A DNA stretch of 47,157 nt from Streptomyces anandii JCM 4720. Its GTDB lineage: Bacteria > Actinomycetota > Actinomycetes > Streptomycetales > Streptomycetaceae. Under the pieces are notes generated by a model. It was given only the letters and a program-made list of their open reading frames with translations. It was not told where the DNA came from and ran no database searches. The position numbers were made by a program, and so were the translations under genes. Of this stretch, positions 1 through 8,080 are shown one piece after another. Numbering within the stretch: position 1 is the stretch's first letter; every line of letters starts with the position of its first letter. The stretch is taken from positions 65,481 to 112,637 of the forward strand of contig NZ_BMVJ01000023.1 of assembly GCF_014650655.1 (NCBI RefSeq), read 5' to 3'.

Positions 1-2
1 GC

Positions 3-3000
3 ACGGCCCTGGCCGCGGTGGCGTCGGCGCTCGCCGCCGCGGCGGCCGGGGACGGCGGGGCGGCGGCCGGCGGCGGCCGTGAGCGGGGCGGGACCGAGCG
101 GGCCGAGCGGGCCGGCCGGGAGCGGCCGGCGGCCGAGCGGGGCCGCGAGCCCGGCGCGGGCCCGGTCGTGCTGTACGCGGGCGCGGAGCGCCTCGACGCC
201 CAGCGCTGCACGCTCGGCGAGCCCCCGCTGCTGGACGGCGCGGTGCTGTCCCTGGGCGCCCCCGCCGAGCCCGAGCCGCACCCCGAGCTCGACGACGCCC
301 CGACCCAGCTGCACGTGGTGGCGGGCCCGGACGCGGGCGGTGTCCATCTGCTGCACGGCGGGCAGATCACCGTGGGCCGCTCCGCCGACGCCGACGTCCC
401 GCTGGACGACCCCGACGTCTCCCGCGTCCACTGCGCGGTCACGGTCGCCCCGGACGGCCGCGTCTCGGTGGCCGACCTCGGCTCCACCAACGGCACCGCG
501 CTGGACGGCCGGCCGGTCGGTGACCGCCCGCTGCGCTTCGCGCCGGGCGCGCTGCTGCGCATCGGCGAGTCCGCCCTGCGCCTGACCCCGGCCGCCGGAC
601 CCGGCGCGCGGCTGCGCACGGCGCCGGACGGCGAGGGTCACGCGCGGGTGCCCTCGGAGACCGGCGACAGCACCATGCCCGCGAGCCCGGCGTCCGCTTC
701 GGCGGCCGGCCCCCTCGGCGCCCGGCCGACCCATCTCTCCTACGGCTCCGCGAGCTGGGGCGTCTCCGGTGACGTACCGGGTGCGAGCGAGCACGCGCCC
801 GTGCAGCCCCCCGTGGTGCCCGCGCAGGGCGGCGCCCCCCGCATCGAGGGCCACGACGGGGACGCGTACGGCGGGGGCACCCACGCGGGCCGCTCCGGAG
901 TGGCCGGCCGGCCCGGCGCCTTCGCCGCCCATGACGACCCGGAGGCCCCGCAGGACCCCGCGCCGGGTACGGCAGCGCCGCACGGCCAGGAAAGCGGCAC
1001 CGTCGGCGCGGGCGGCCGCAAGGGAACCCCGCTGCGCGGCACCGAGGTCCCGCCGGGCCTGCGCCGGCGCGGCGGACTCGGCGCCTGGGCGCGCAGGCTG
1101 GCCGGTGGCCGCGCCGACCAGCAGCCGGCCCGCCCGGAGGAGTACGCGACGACCGGCACGGCCGGCGCATCGCACGGGACGGCGGGCGCGCCCGTGCGGT
1201 ACGCGACCTCCCCGCAGCTGCCGGAGACCTGGCCGGACCCGGCGGCGCTGCTGCTGACCGCCCTCGGCCCCGGGCCCCGGCTGTGGGAGCGCGGTCCGGG
1301 CCACCCCGAGACGCTCACGGTCCGGCTCGGCACCGCCGACCGCCCCGCCCCCGACGGCTCGGGACTGCTGCCCGCCGTGCCCGTGACGGCGAACCTGCGC
1401 GAGGTGGGCGCCCTGGGCCTGGCCGGCCCGCGCGCCCGCCTGTCCGGGCTGGCGCGGGCGGTGCTGGCGCAGCTCACCGCGCTGCACTCCCCCGACACGC
1501 TCGAAGTGGTCCTGCTGTGCGCGGACCGCGCCCGGCCGCTCCCGGAGCGCACCGCCGAGTGGTCCTGGCTGGGCTGGCTCCCGCACACCCGCCCGGTCCA
1601 CGGTCAGGACTGCCGTCTCCTCCTGGCCTACGACCGCGAACAGGCCACCGCGCGCACCGACGAACTCCTGCGCCGCCTGGAGGACCGGACACCGCAGGCC
1701 GCCCCCGCGCCGGACCCCGCGCCCGCCACCGCCCGGCGGCCCTCCTGGGCCCGGGACGACGACACGGCGGACGCGCGGGGCTTCGCCGGGCCGTACACCG
1801 TGCTCGTCGTGGACGGCGACCCGGGCGGCGCGGACGTACGGGAGGCGGTGGCGCGGCTGGCGCAGGAGGGGCCGCGGGCCGGGATACACGTGGTGTGCCT
1901 GGCCGAGGCGGTGCCCGCCTCCCCCGCGTCCCCGGTGGCGGAGACGTACGAGACGGCGTGCGCCGCGTCGCCGGTGTTCCGCGAGTGCGGCGCGGTGGCG
2001 CTGCTCAGCGGCGACGTGGCGACGGCGCTGCGGCTGATGCGCGTGGCGCGCACGGGCCCGGCCGAGACCGCGGCCGCACCCGTGGGGCCCGGCACCGTGG
2101 CCGTGGTCGACGCCGTGTCCCCCGCTTGGGCCGAGCGGTTCGCGCGGGCGCTGGCGCCGCTGCGCACGGACACCGTCGCCGGTGACCGGCCCGCGCGGGT
2201 GTCGGCGCCGCTGCCGCTGTCGGCACGGCTGCTGGACGAGCTGGGACTTGCCCGGGCCACCCCGGCGTCGCTCCAGGCCCGCTGGGCGGACGCGGCCGAC
2301 GACACGGCGGCCCTCGGCGGGCGCGCCTGGGCGATACTCGGGGCCGGTCCGCGCGGCCCGGTCTGCGCGGACCTGGTGGCCGACGGCCCGCATCTGCTGG
2401 TCGAGGGCCCTTCGGGCAGCGGGCGTACGGAGCTGCTGCGGTCCGTGGTGGCCTCGCTGGCCGCCGCCGAGCGCCCCGACCGTCTCGGCGTCGTCCTGCT
2501 CGACGGCAGGGACGGCACCGGCGCGGCCGGCGGCCACGGCGAGGGCCTGCGCGTGTGCACGGACGTGCCGCACGTGACCACCCACCTCACGGCCAACGAC
2601 CCGGTCCGCATGCGGGAGTTCGCCCAGTCGCTGAGCGCCGAGCTGAAACGCCGGGCCGAGCTGCTGGGGCGCGCCGGCTTCGCGGAGTGGCACACCCACC
2701 GCGAGGTGTCCGGCCGCATCGTCGCCCAGCGAACACCACCGGGCAGGGGCCCTTCCGGCTCCCGGGTGAGCGGCCTCTCGGCGTCAGGCCCGGCAGCGGC
2801 CGGTCCGGGTACGGCGGGATCCCCGGCGGCGGTACCCCCGGCGGCCGGACCCGGCACGGCCGGACCCGGTACGGCCGGACCCGGCCCGGACCGCGCCGAG
2901 GGCGCGGGCGGCACGGGCGGCACGAGCTGTACCGGGGGCACCGGTGGTGCGGCCTCAGGTGCGGGCGCCGCCGATCTCGACGCCCCGCCCAGCTCCACCC

Positions 3001-3566
3001 TGCGCCTGCGCCCCTCGGCGCCCCGCGCCCGTGCCGAGGCCGCGACCGCGCCGCCGCTGCCCCGGCTGGTCGTGGTCGTCGACGACCTGGACGCCCTGGT
3101 CTCCCCCGCGCTCGGTTCGCCGGGGCGGCCCGCAGCGGGGTCGGTCATACGCGCGCTGGAGGCGGTGGCCCGCGAGGGCGGGCGGCTCGGCGTGCACCTG
3201 GTGGCGGCCACCACGCCCGGCGGCCGTACGGCCGAGACGGAACCGGCCCGGCTGGCCACGCTTCGGGTCACGCTGGAGGCGCCCGCGGCCGGCCCGGACG
3301 AGCCGGCGCCCGGACGCGGCCGGCTGACCCGCGCGGACGGGCTGACGACCGCCTTCCAGGGCGGCCGCGTCACGGGCCGCATCCCCCGTACGGCGACCCA
3401 GCGCCCCACGGTCGTTCCACTGGAGTGGGACCGGATGGGCGACCCGCCCGCCCGGCGCTCGGTGCGGGAGCTGGGCAACGGGCCGACGGACCTGGCCCTG
3501 CTGGCCAGCGCCCTGGAGCGGGCGGCGAGGGAGGTGTCGGCGGCCGAGGTCCCCTCACTGCTCTGA
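3..3566 (+). CDS. FHA domain/FtsK-SpoIIIE-like ATPase, 5' end missing
   Basis: The reading frame is open to the window edge and the first GTG (18) has no ribosome site, so the true start lies upstream. Counting from GTG 18, a YukD-like/linker region comes first. An FHA domain follows at about residues 115-170 (GRSADADVPL, SRVHC and STNG motifs), which binds phosphothreonine peptides. Next come a long disordered Pro/Gly/Ala linker and an FtsK/EssC-like P-loop domain from about residue 780. Its P-loop reads GPSGSGRT, with Arg at about residue 803 where Lys is usual. A Walker B-like LVVVVDDLD follows. A low-complexity Gly/Ala/Thr stretch interrupts the ATPase domain. FHA-FtsK proteins of actinomycetes resemble ESX/type VII EccC ATPases, but no other type VII gene is visible here. 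The role is unproven. Confidence 0.8.
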   Translation, partial: TALAAVASALAAAAAGDGGAAAGGGRERGGTERAERAGRERPAAERGREPGAGPVVLYAGAERLDAQRCTLGEPPLLDGAVLSLGAPAEPEPHPELDDAPTQLHVVAGPDAGGVHLLHGGQITVGRSADADVPLDDPDVSRVHCAVTVAPDGRVSVADLGSTNGTALDGRPVGDRPLRFAPGALLRIGESALRLTPAAGPGARLRTAPDGEGHARVPSETGDSTMPASPASASAAGPLGARPTHLSYGSASWGVSGDVPGASEHAPVQPPVVPAQGGAPRIEGHDGDAYGGGTHAGRSGVAGRPGAFAAHDDPEAPQDPAPGTAAPHGQESGTVGAGGRKGTPLRGTEVPPGLRRRGGLGAWARRLAGGRADQQPARPEEYATTGTAGASHGTAGAPVRYATSPQLPETWPDPAALLLTALGPGPRLWERGPGHPETLTVRLGTADRPAPDGSGLLPAVPVTANLREVGALGLAGPRARLSGLARAVLAQLTALHSPDTLEVVLLCADRARPLPERTAEWSWLGWLPHTRPVHGQDCRLLLAYDREQATARTDELLRRLEDRTPQAAPAPDPAPATARRPSWARDDDTADARGFAGPYTVLVVDGDPGGADVREAVARLAQEGPRAGIHVVCLAEAVPASPASPVAETYETACAASPVFRECGAVALLSGDVATALRLMRVARTGPAETAAAPVGPGTVAVVDAVSPAWAERFARALAPLRTDTVAGDRPARVSAPLPLSARLLDELGLARATPASLQARWADAADDTAALGGRAWAILGAGPRGPVCADLVADGPHLLVEGPSGSGRTELLRSVVASLAAAERPDRLGVVLLDGRDGTGAAGGHGEGLRVCTDVPHVTTHLTANDPVRMREFAQSLSAELKRRAELLGRAGFAEWHTHREVSGRIVAQRTPPGRGPSGSRVSGLSASGPAAAGPGTAGSPAAVPPAAGPGTAGPGTAGPGPDRAEGAGGTGGTSCTGGTGGAASGAGAADLDAPPSSTLRLRPSAPRARAEAATAPPLPRLVVVVDDLDALVSPALGSPGRPAAGSVIRALEAVAREGGRLGVHLVAATTPGGRTAETEPARLATLRVTLEAPAAGPDEPAPGRGRLTRADGLTTAFQGGRVTGRIPRTATQRPTVVPLEWDRMGDPPARRSVRELGNGPTDLALLASALERAAREVSAAEVPSLL
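2843..2887 (+). repeat. 15-bp tandem repeat inside the FtsK-like gene
   Basis: Three tandem copies of a 15-bp unit beginning GGCCGGACCCGG encode a repeated Ala-Gly-Pro-Gly-Thr pentapeptide. The unit is a multiple of three, so copy-number changes keep the frame. It lies within the longer Gly/Ala/Thr-rich insert (about 2780-2970) of the ATPase domain. Confidence 0.75.
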
Positions 3567-3599
3567 TCCCCCGTTCGCACGCGTGGCCCCTGACATGGA

Positions 3600-3631
3600 G
3601 TCACGACGTGGTCACGATCGCCCGCTTGACA
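3600..3631 (+). promoter_or_regulatory. Candidate operator and -35 element of the sugar ABC operon
   Basis: An imperfect palindrome at 3600-3615 (GTCACGACGTGGTCAC, 12 of 16 positions symmetric, ACGT core) lies just before a TTGACA hexamer at 3626-3631. It precedes the lipoprotein gene. Sugar importers of this kind are often under LacI- or GntR-type repressors. I see no convincing -10 at the right distance, so this is only a candidate. Confidence 0.3.
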
Positions 3632-3728
3632 CTGTGGGCGCTCTTGCCGACTTCCTGACCCCGGCGTAGACCAGAGCGCACGGGACAGCGCTCGACGTTC
3701 GACGAGGAATACGAAGAACGGGGCAGTG

Positions 3729-5144
3729 ATGCGCAGCACGAGCAGCACCATCCGGACACACACGGCCACGAGGAGCACCGCCGGCAGAGCCGCGAGGACG
3801 GCGGCGGTGGTCGCCGCGGGAGCACTGGCTCTCTCCCTCACCGCCTGCGGCGGCTCGGACGACAAGAAGAGCGACGGCGGTGCGAGCAGCAGCGGCGCAC
3901 CCGCGACCGGCGCCACCGTCACCCTCCCCAAGCTGGACGGCACGACCCTGGAGGTCGCCGCCGTCTGGACCGGCGCAGAGCAGGCCAACTTCAAGAAGGT
4001 CCTCGCGGAGTTCACCAAGCGCACCGGCGCCAAGGTCACCTTCGTCCCCGCCCAGGACCCGATCATCAACTTCCTCGGCTCGAAGATCGCGGGTGGCCAG
4101 CCGCCGGACGTGGCGCTGCTCCCGCAGCCGGGCGCCATCAAGCAGGCCGTGGACAAGAAGTGGGCCAAGCCGCTGGGCGCCGAGGCCCAGGCGCAGCTGG
4201 CCAAGAACTACTCGCGGGGCTGGCAGGACATCGGCAAGGTGAACGGCAAGCAGTACGGCGCCTACTACAAGGCCGCCAACAAGTCGCTCATCTGGTACAA
4301 CGCGAAGGTCTTCGAGAACGCGGGCGCGGCTGAGCCCAAGACGTGGAAGGACCTGCTGTCCACCGCGCAGAAGGTCTACGACTCCGGGGTCACCCCGTTC
4401 TCCGTGGGCGGCGCCGACGGCTGGACGCTCACCGACTGGTTCGAGAACGTGTATCTCTCCCAGGCGGGCCCGGAGAAGTACGACCAACTGGCCCAGCACA
4501 AGATCAAGTGGACGGACCCGTCCGTCAAGCAGGCCCTGACGACCCTCGCGCAGGTCTGGTCGAAGAGGGACTACCTGGCGGGCGGCCCGAGCGGCGCGCT
4601 GCAGACGGAGTTCCCGGCCTCGGTCACCCAGACCTTCACCGGCGGTGACCAGCCGAAGGCGGGCATGGTCTTCGAGGGCGACTTCGCCCAGGTCAACATC
4701 GGCGAGACCAAGGCCAAGGTGGGCACGGACGCGAAGGTGTTCCCGTTCCCGGCCGTGGGCTCCACCGCCCCCGTGGTCTCCGGCGGTGACGCGGCGGTGA
4801 TCCTGAAGGACTCCAAGGCGGCGCAGGCACTGGTCACCTTCCTCGCCTCCTCGGACGCGGCGACCATCCAGGCCAGGCTCGGCGGCTACCTCTCGCCGAA
4901 CAAGAACGTGCCGAACTCCGCGTATCCGAACGAGGTGCAGCGAAAGATCGCGCAGGCGCTGATCGAGTCGGGCGACAACTTCCGCTTCGACATGTCCGAC
5001 CAGGCCCCGCAGGCCTTCGGCGGCACCCCGGGCAAGGGTGAGTGGAAGGACCTCCAGGACTTCCTGAAGAACCCCTCGGACGTCGCGGGCACCCAGGCGA
5101 AGCTGGAGAAGGACGCGGCGGCGGCCTACGGCAGCGGGAGCTGA
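3729..5144 (+). CDS. ABC transporter extracellular carbohydrate-binding lipoprotein
   Basis: This is a family 1 solute-binding protein that captures a sugar outside the membrane and delivers it to the two permeases encoded next. The N-terminus has a basic stretch, a hydrophobic helix and a lipobox LTAC with the lipidated Cys at residue 40, followed by a Ser/Gly/Asp linker. The body has the family features: an FTKRTG segment near the N-lobe, GGQPPDVALLPQPG, and a WYNAKVF motif. The length of 471 residues is normal. GTG 3726 is an alternative start one codon upstream. The gene is 5 bp from the next one. The substrate cannot be told from sequence. Confidence 0.9.
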   Translation: MRSTSSTIRTHTATRSTAGRAARTAAVVAAGALALSLTACGGSDDKKSDGGASSSGAPATGATVTLPKLDGTTLEVAAVWTGAEQANFKKVLAEFTKRTGAKVTFVPAQDPIINFLGSKIAGGQPPDVALLPQPGAIKQAVDKKWAKPLGAEAQAQLAKNYSRGWQDIGKVNGKQYGAYYKAANKSLIWYNAKVFENAGAAEPKTWKDLLSTAQKVYDSGVTPFSVGGADGWTLTDWFENVYLSQAGPEKYDQLAQHKIKWTDPSVKQALTTLAQVWSKRDYLAGGPSGALQTEFPASVTQTFTGGDQPKAGMVFEGDFAQVNIGETKAKVGTDAKVFPFPAVGSTAPVVSGGDAAVILKDSKAAQALVTFLASSDAATIQARLGGYLSPNKNVPNSAYPNEVQRKIAQALIESGDNFRFDMSDQAPQAFGGTPGKGEWKDLQDFLKNPSDVAGTQAKLEKDAAAAYGSGS

Positions 5145-5149
5145 CCGCG

Positions 5150-6514
5150 ATGACGTCGGCACCGGCGGAGGGCGTCGCCAGGACCCCGGCGACGCCCTCC
5201 GCCCCCCGCAGCCGCAAGAGCGTGACCGGCACCCGCAGGACAGTCGCGGCCCTCTTCCTGCTGCCCGCGCTGGTGCTGCTCGGCGCGCTCGTGGTCTACC
5301 CGATCGGGTACTCGATCGTCCGCAGCTTCTACAACGCCTCAGGCGACGGATTCGCGGGGATCGACAACTACAAGGCCCTGTTCACCGACGACGGCATCCG
5401 CACCGCGCTGAAGAACAACATCATCTGGGTGGTGTTCGCCCCGGCGGTGGCCACCGCGCTCGGCCTGATCTTCGCGGTGCTGACCGAGCGGGTGCGCTGG
5501 GGTACGGCGTTCAAGCTGGTCGTCTTCATGCCGATGGCGATCTCGATGCTGGCGGCCGGGATCATCTTCCGGCTCGTGTACGACCAGGACCCGGACAAGG
5601 GCGTCGCCAACGCGGTGTGGGTGGGCGTCCACGACACCTTCGCGCAGTCGTCGGCATTCCCGAAGGCGCACCCGGGCCGGAACTCGCCGCTCAAGCCGGA
5701 CAACGGCGGCGACCAGGGCGGCTTCCTCACCACCACCCCGGTCCACACCGGCCAGTGGGTGGCCCTCCCGCTGGTCGGCGTCGCCCCGGACCAGATGCCG
5801 AGCAGCGCTGAGCGTGCCGTGCGGGCCAAGGCCGAGCCGGGCAGAATCACCGGCACCACCTGGCAGGACTTCACGCGCGGCAAGGGCGTCGGCAGGCTCG
5901 GCGCGGTCGACCCGTCCGAGCTGGGCTACGCCGGGATGCGCGTCGAGGCCGTGAAGGACGGCAAGGTGGTGGCCTCCACCAAGGCCGCCGACGACGGCAC
6001 CTTCACCCTGCCCGCGAGCGCGGACGGCGCCCTGTTGCGGCTTCCGGCGGGCAACTTCAAGGAGCCGTACAACGGGGTCGACTGGCTGGGCCCGTCGCTG
6101 GTCACGCCGGCCATCATCGGGGCGTACGTGTGGATGTGGGCCGGGTTCGCGATGGTGCTGATCGCGGCGGGGCTCGCGGGCGTGCCCCGGGAGCTGCTGG
6201 AGGCGGCCCGGGTGGACGGCGCGAACGAGTGGCAGGTGTTCCGCCGGGTCACGGTGCCGCTGCTGGCGCCGGTGCTCGCGGTCGTCGCCGTCACGTTGAT
6301 GATCAACGTGCTGAAGATCTTCGACCTCGTCTACATCATCGCCCCGGGCTCCTCGCAGGACGACGCGAACGTGCTGGCGCTGGAGCTGTACCGCAAGGGC
6401 TTCTCGGAGGGGCAGCCGGGCATCGCCAGCGCCATCGCGGTGTTCCTGCTGCTGCTGGTGATTCCGGTGATGCTGTTCAACATGCGCCGGCTGCGGCGGG
6501 AGGTGCGGCGATGA
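5150..6514 (+). CDS. Carbohydrate ABC transporter permease with large internal insertion
   Basis: This is a MalF/UgpA-type membrane permease. The start chosen is ATG 5150, 5 bp after the upstream stop; a longer frame opening at 5042 overlaps the binding-protein gene and is not needed. TM1 is at about residues 25-50, with further segments before and after a big loop. The EAA loop ELLEAARVDGANEW, which contacts the ATPase, is near residues 345-358. Between TM segments, about residues 145-310 form a hydrophilic, probably extracytoplasmic insertion. It contains a beta-rich, carboxypeptidase-regulatory-like stretch (VEAVKDGKVVASTKAADDGT). Typical relatives are about 300 residues and this one is 454. 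The stop overlaps the next start (ATGA). Confidence 0.88.
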   Translation: MTSAPAEGVARTPATPSAPRSRKSVTGTRRTVAALFLLPALVLLGALVVYPIGYSIVRSFYNASGDGFAGIDNYKALFTDDGIRTALKNNIIWVVFAPAVATALGLIFAVLTERVRWGTAFKLVVFMPMAISMLAAGIIFRLVYDQDPDKGVANAVWVGVHDTFAQSSAFPKAHPGRNSPLKPDNGGDQGGFLTTTPVHTGQWVALPLVGVAPDQMPSSAERAVRAKAEPGRITGTTWQDFTRGKGVGRLGAVDPSELGYAGMRVEAVKDGKVVASTKAADDGTFTLPASADGALLRLPAGNFKEPYNGVDWLGPSLVTPAIIGAYVWMWAGFAMVLIAAGLAGVPRELLEAARVDGANEWQVFRRVTVPLLAPVLAVVAVTLMINVLKIFDLVYIIAPGSSQDDANVLALELYRKGFSEGQPGIASAIAVFLLLLVIPVMLFNMRRLRREVRR

Positions 6515-7419
6515 CGGCGGAGGCATCGGCTGCGGCGAAGATGACGCCCGCCGAACCGGCCGGGGCCCGGCAGTCCCTCGGCTCGCGGCTGGCGGACGCG
6601 GTCAGCGGCGGGCTGGTCCGGGTGTTCCTGATCCTGGTGGGCCTGTTCTGGCTGGTGCCGACGATCGGTCTGCTGCTGTCGTCGCTGCGCTCGCCGGAGG
6701 ACATGAGCGGCAGCGGCTGGTGGACGGTCTTCAGCAAGCCCGCGCAGCTCACCTTCACCAGCTACCAGAAACTGCTGGAGAACGGGGACATCACCAGTTC
6801 CCTGCTGAACACGGTCCTGATCACCGTGCCCGCGACCGTGCTGGTGGTCGTGGTCGGCTCGCTCGCGGGCTACGCGTTCGCGTGGATGGAGTTCCCGGGC
6901 CGCGACTGGTGGTTCCTGATCGTGGTGAGCCTGCTGGTCGTGCCGGTGCAGGTGGCGCTCATCCCGATCGCCGAACTCTTCGGCAGGATCGGCCTGTTCG
7001 GGACGATCTTCGGGGTGATCCTCTTCCACACGGGCTTCGGCCTGCCCTTCGCGGTGTTCCTGCTGCGGAACTTCTTCGCGGAGATCCCCCGCGAACTGCT
7101 GGAGGCGGCCCGGCTGGACGGCGCGGGGGAACTGCGCCTGTTCGCACGGGTGGTGATGCCGCTCGGCGGGCCCGCGATCGCGAGCCTGGGCATCTTCCAG
7201 TTCCTGTGGGTGTGGAACGACATGCTGGTCGCGCTGGTGTTCACCAAGTCCGGGACGCAGCCGATCACCGTGGCGCTGCAGACGCAGGTGCGCCAGTTCG
7301 GCAACAACATCGACGTGCTGGCGCCGGGCGCGTTCATCTCGATGGTGATCCCGCTGGCCGTGTTCTTCGCCTTCCAGCGGCAGTTCGTCTCCGGCGTGAT
7401 GGCGGGCGCGGTGAAGTAG
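6511..7419 (+). CDS. Carbohydrate ABC transporter permease (MalG type)
   Basis: This is the second permease of the importer, 302 residues with about six TM segments. The EAA loop reads ELLEAARLDGAGEL at about residues 196-209, and the C-terminus VSGVMAGAVK is typical of MalG-like proteins. The start ATG overlaps the preceding TGA by 4 bp, which implies translational coupling. No ATP-binding subunit gene follows. In Streptomyces many such importers share one multiple-sugar ATPase (MsiK) encoded elsewhere, which is the likely solution here, though that is inferred. Confidence 0.92.
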   Translation: MTAEASAAAKMTPAEPAGARQSLGSRLADAVSGGLVRVFLILVGLFWLVPTIGLLLSSLRSPEDMSGSGWWTVFSKPAQLTFTSYQKLLENGDITSSLLNTVLITVPATVLVVVVGSLAGYAFAWMEFPGRDWWFLIVVSLLVVPVQVALIPIAELFGRIGLFGTIFGVILFHTGFGLPFAVFLLRNFFAEIPRELLEAARLDGAGELRLFARVVMPLGGPAIASLGIFQFLWVWNDMLVALVFTKSGTQPITVALQTQVRQFGNNIDVLAPGAFISMVIPLAVFFAFQRQFVSGVMAGAVK

Positions 7420-7439
7420 CCGCGCGGGCACGGGACATC

Positions 7440-7467
7440 GGGGGCGGACCGGGAACGGCCCGCCCCC
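7440..7467 (+). terminator. Intrinsic terminator-like hairpin after the sugar ABC operon
   Basis: A 12-bp stem with one mismatch and a GGAA loop is formed by GGGGGCGGACCG and CGGCCCGCCCCC. It starts 20 bp after the permease stop. There is no long T-run, as is usual in Streptomyces. Confidence 0.7.
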
Positions 7468-7576
7468 TTCCGCTGTCCGGCCGATGTCCCCCACATGCCG
7501 GAGGGGACCGTAACCGATTCACTCCTTCGGACGTTCCAGGGTCGTTGCCGGGCAGAGCGCCCGCACCGACCGTTGG

Positions 7577-8080
7577 ATGTCCCCGTTGCCCAGGTTCAGT
7601 CTCCACGTCCTGATGTGCGCGGTCCGGCTGGGACCGCGCCGCGCGTTGCGCGCGCCGGGCCGGGCGACGGTCCTGCTCCCGCGGACGCTGCGACTGGCCC
7701 TCAGACTCCTGCGCGCCCTGTGCGCCGCCCTGTTCCGGGCGTGCGCGGCGCTGTTCCGGGGCCCCGGCACACGCTCCGCCACCTCGCGGCCCACCCCCAC
7801 CCGCCCGTCCACCTGGCGTCCGTCGGGCCGCCCGGGCCGCGGCCGCCGCGGCGGGCCCAAGGCCAGGACCGACACCAGGACGGGAGCCGGTACGGGCGCC
7901 AGGACCAGGACGGGAGCCGGTACGGGCGCCAGGACCACGACCAGGACCAAGACCAGGACCACGACCGAAAGAGCAGAATGCCCCGCTTCAGCATCATCGT
8001 CCCGTCCCATGGGGTCGTCGGCCGGCTCTCCCTGGCGCTGGACTCGGTCCTCGCCCAGTCCTTCGGCGACTTCGAGCTGA
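7577..8080 (+). CDS. Possible small very basic protein upstream of the GT2-TagF gene
   Basis: From ATG 7577 to about 7970 this frame has almost only G or C at third codon positions, the Streptomyces coding signature, while the frame of the next gene does not. The predicted protein (167 residues) starts with a hydrophobic/Arg-rich amphipathic part (LLPRTLRLALRLLRALCAAL) and continues into an Arg/Thr/Gly-rich tail with repeats RTRTGAGTGA. The coding signal fades after 7970, and the frame overlaps the start of the glycosyltransferase by about 100 bp. No ribosome site is visible, so it may be leaderless. It could also be a former N-terminal part of the glycosyltransferase separated by a frameshift. 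I recognise no family. Confidence 0.4.
   Translation: MSPLPRFSLHVLMCAVRLGPRRALRAPGRATVLLPRTLRLALRLLRALCAALFRACAALFRGPGTRSATSRPTPTRPSTWRPSGRPGRGRRGGPKARTDTRTGAGTGARTRTGAGTGARTTTRTKTRTTTERAECPASASSSRPMGSSAGSPWRWTRSSPSPSATSS
7874..7937 (+). repeat. Two 34-bp direct repeats with 30-bp period, then AGGACC-rich tract
   Basis: Positions 7874-7907 are repeated exactly at 7904-7937. The unit contains CGGGAGCCGGTACGGGCGCC. A degenerate tract of (C/A)AGGACC(A) hexamers follows to about 7968, immediately before the glycosyltransferase start. The 30-bp period keeps the frame of the overlapping basic ORF. Confidence 0.85.

Noticed and set aside
1628..4204. 858-codon minus-strand frame across the FtsK-like and lipoprotein genes
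   Set aside because: It spans the boundary of two clear plus-strand genes and is Ser/Arg/Ala-rich without domains.
5042..5149. Earlier ATG for the first permease
   Set aside because: It lies inside the binding-protein gene in another frame; ATG 5150 fits normal operon spacing.
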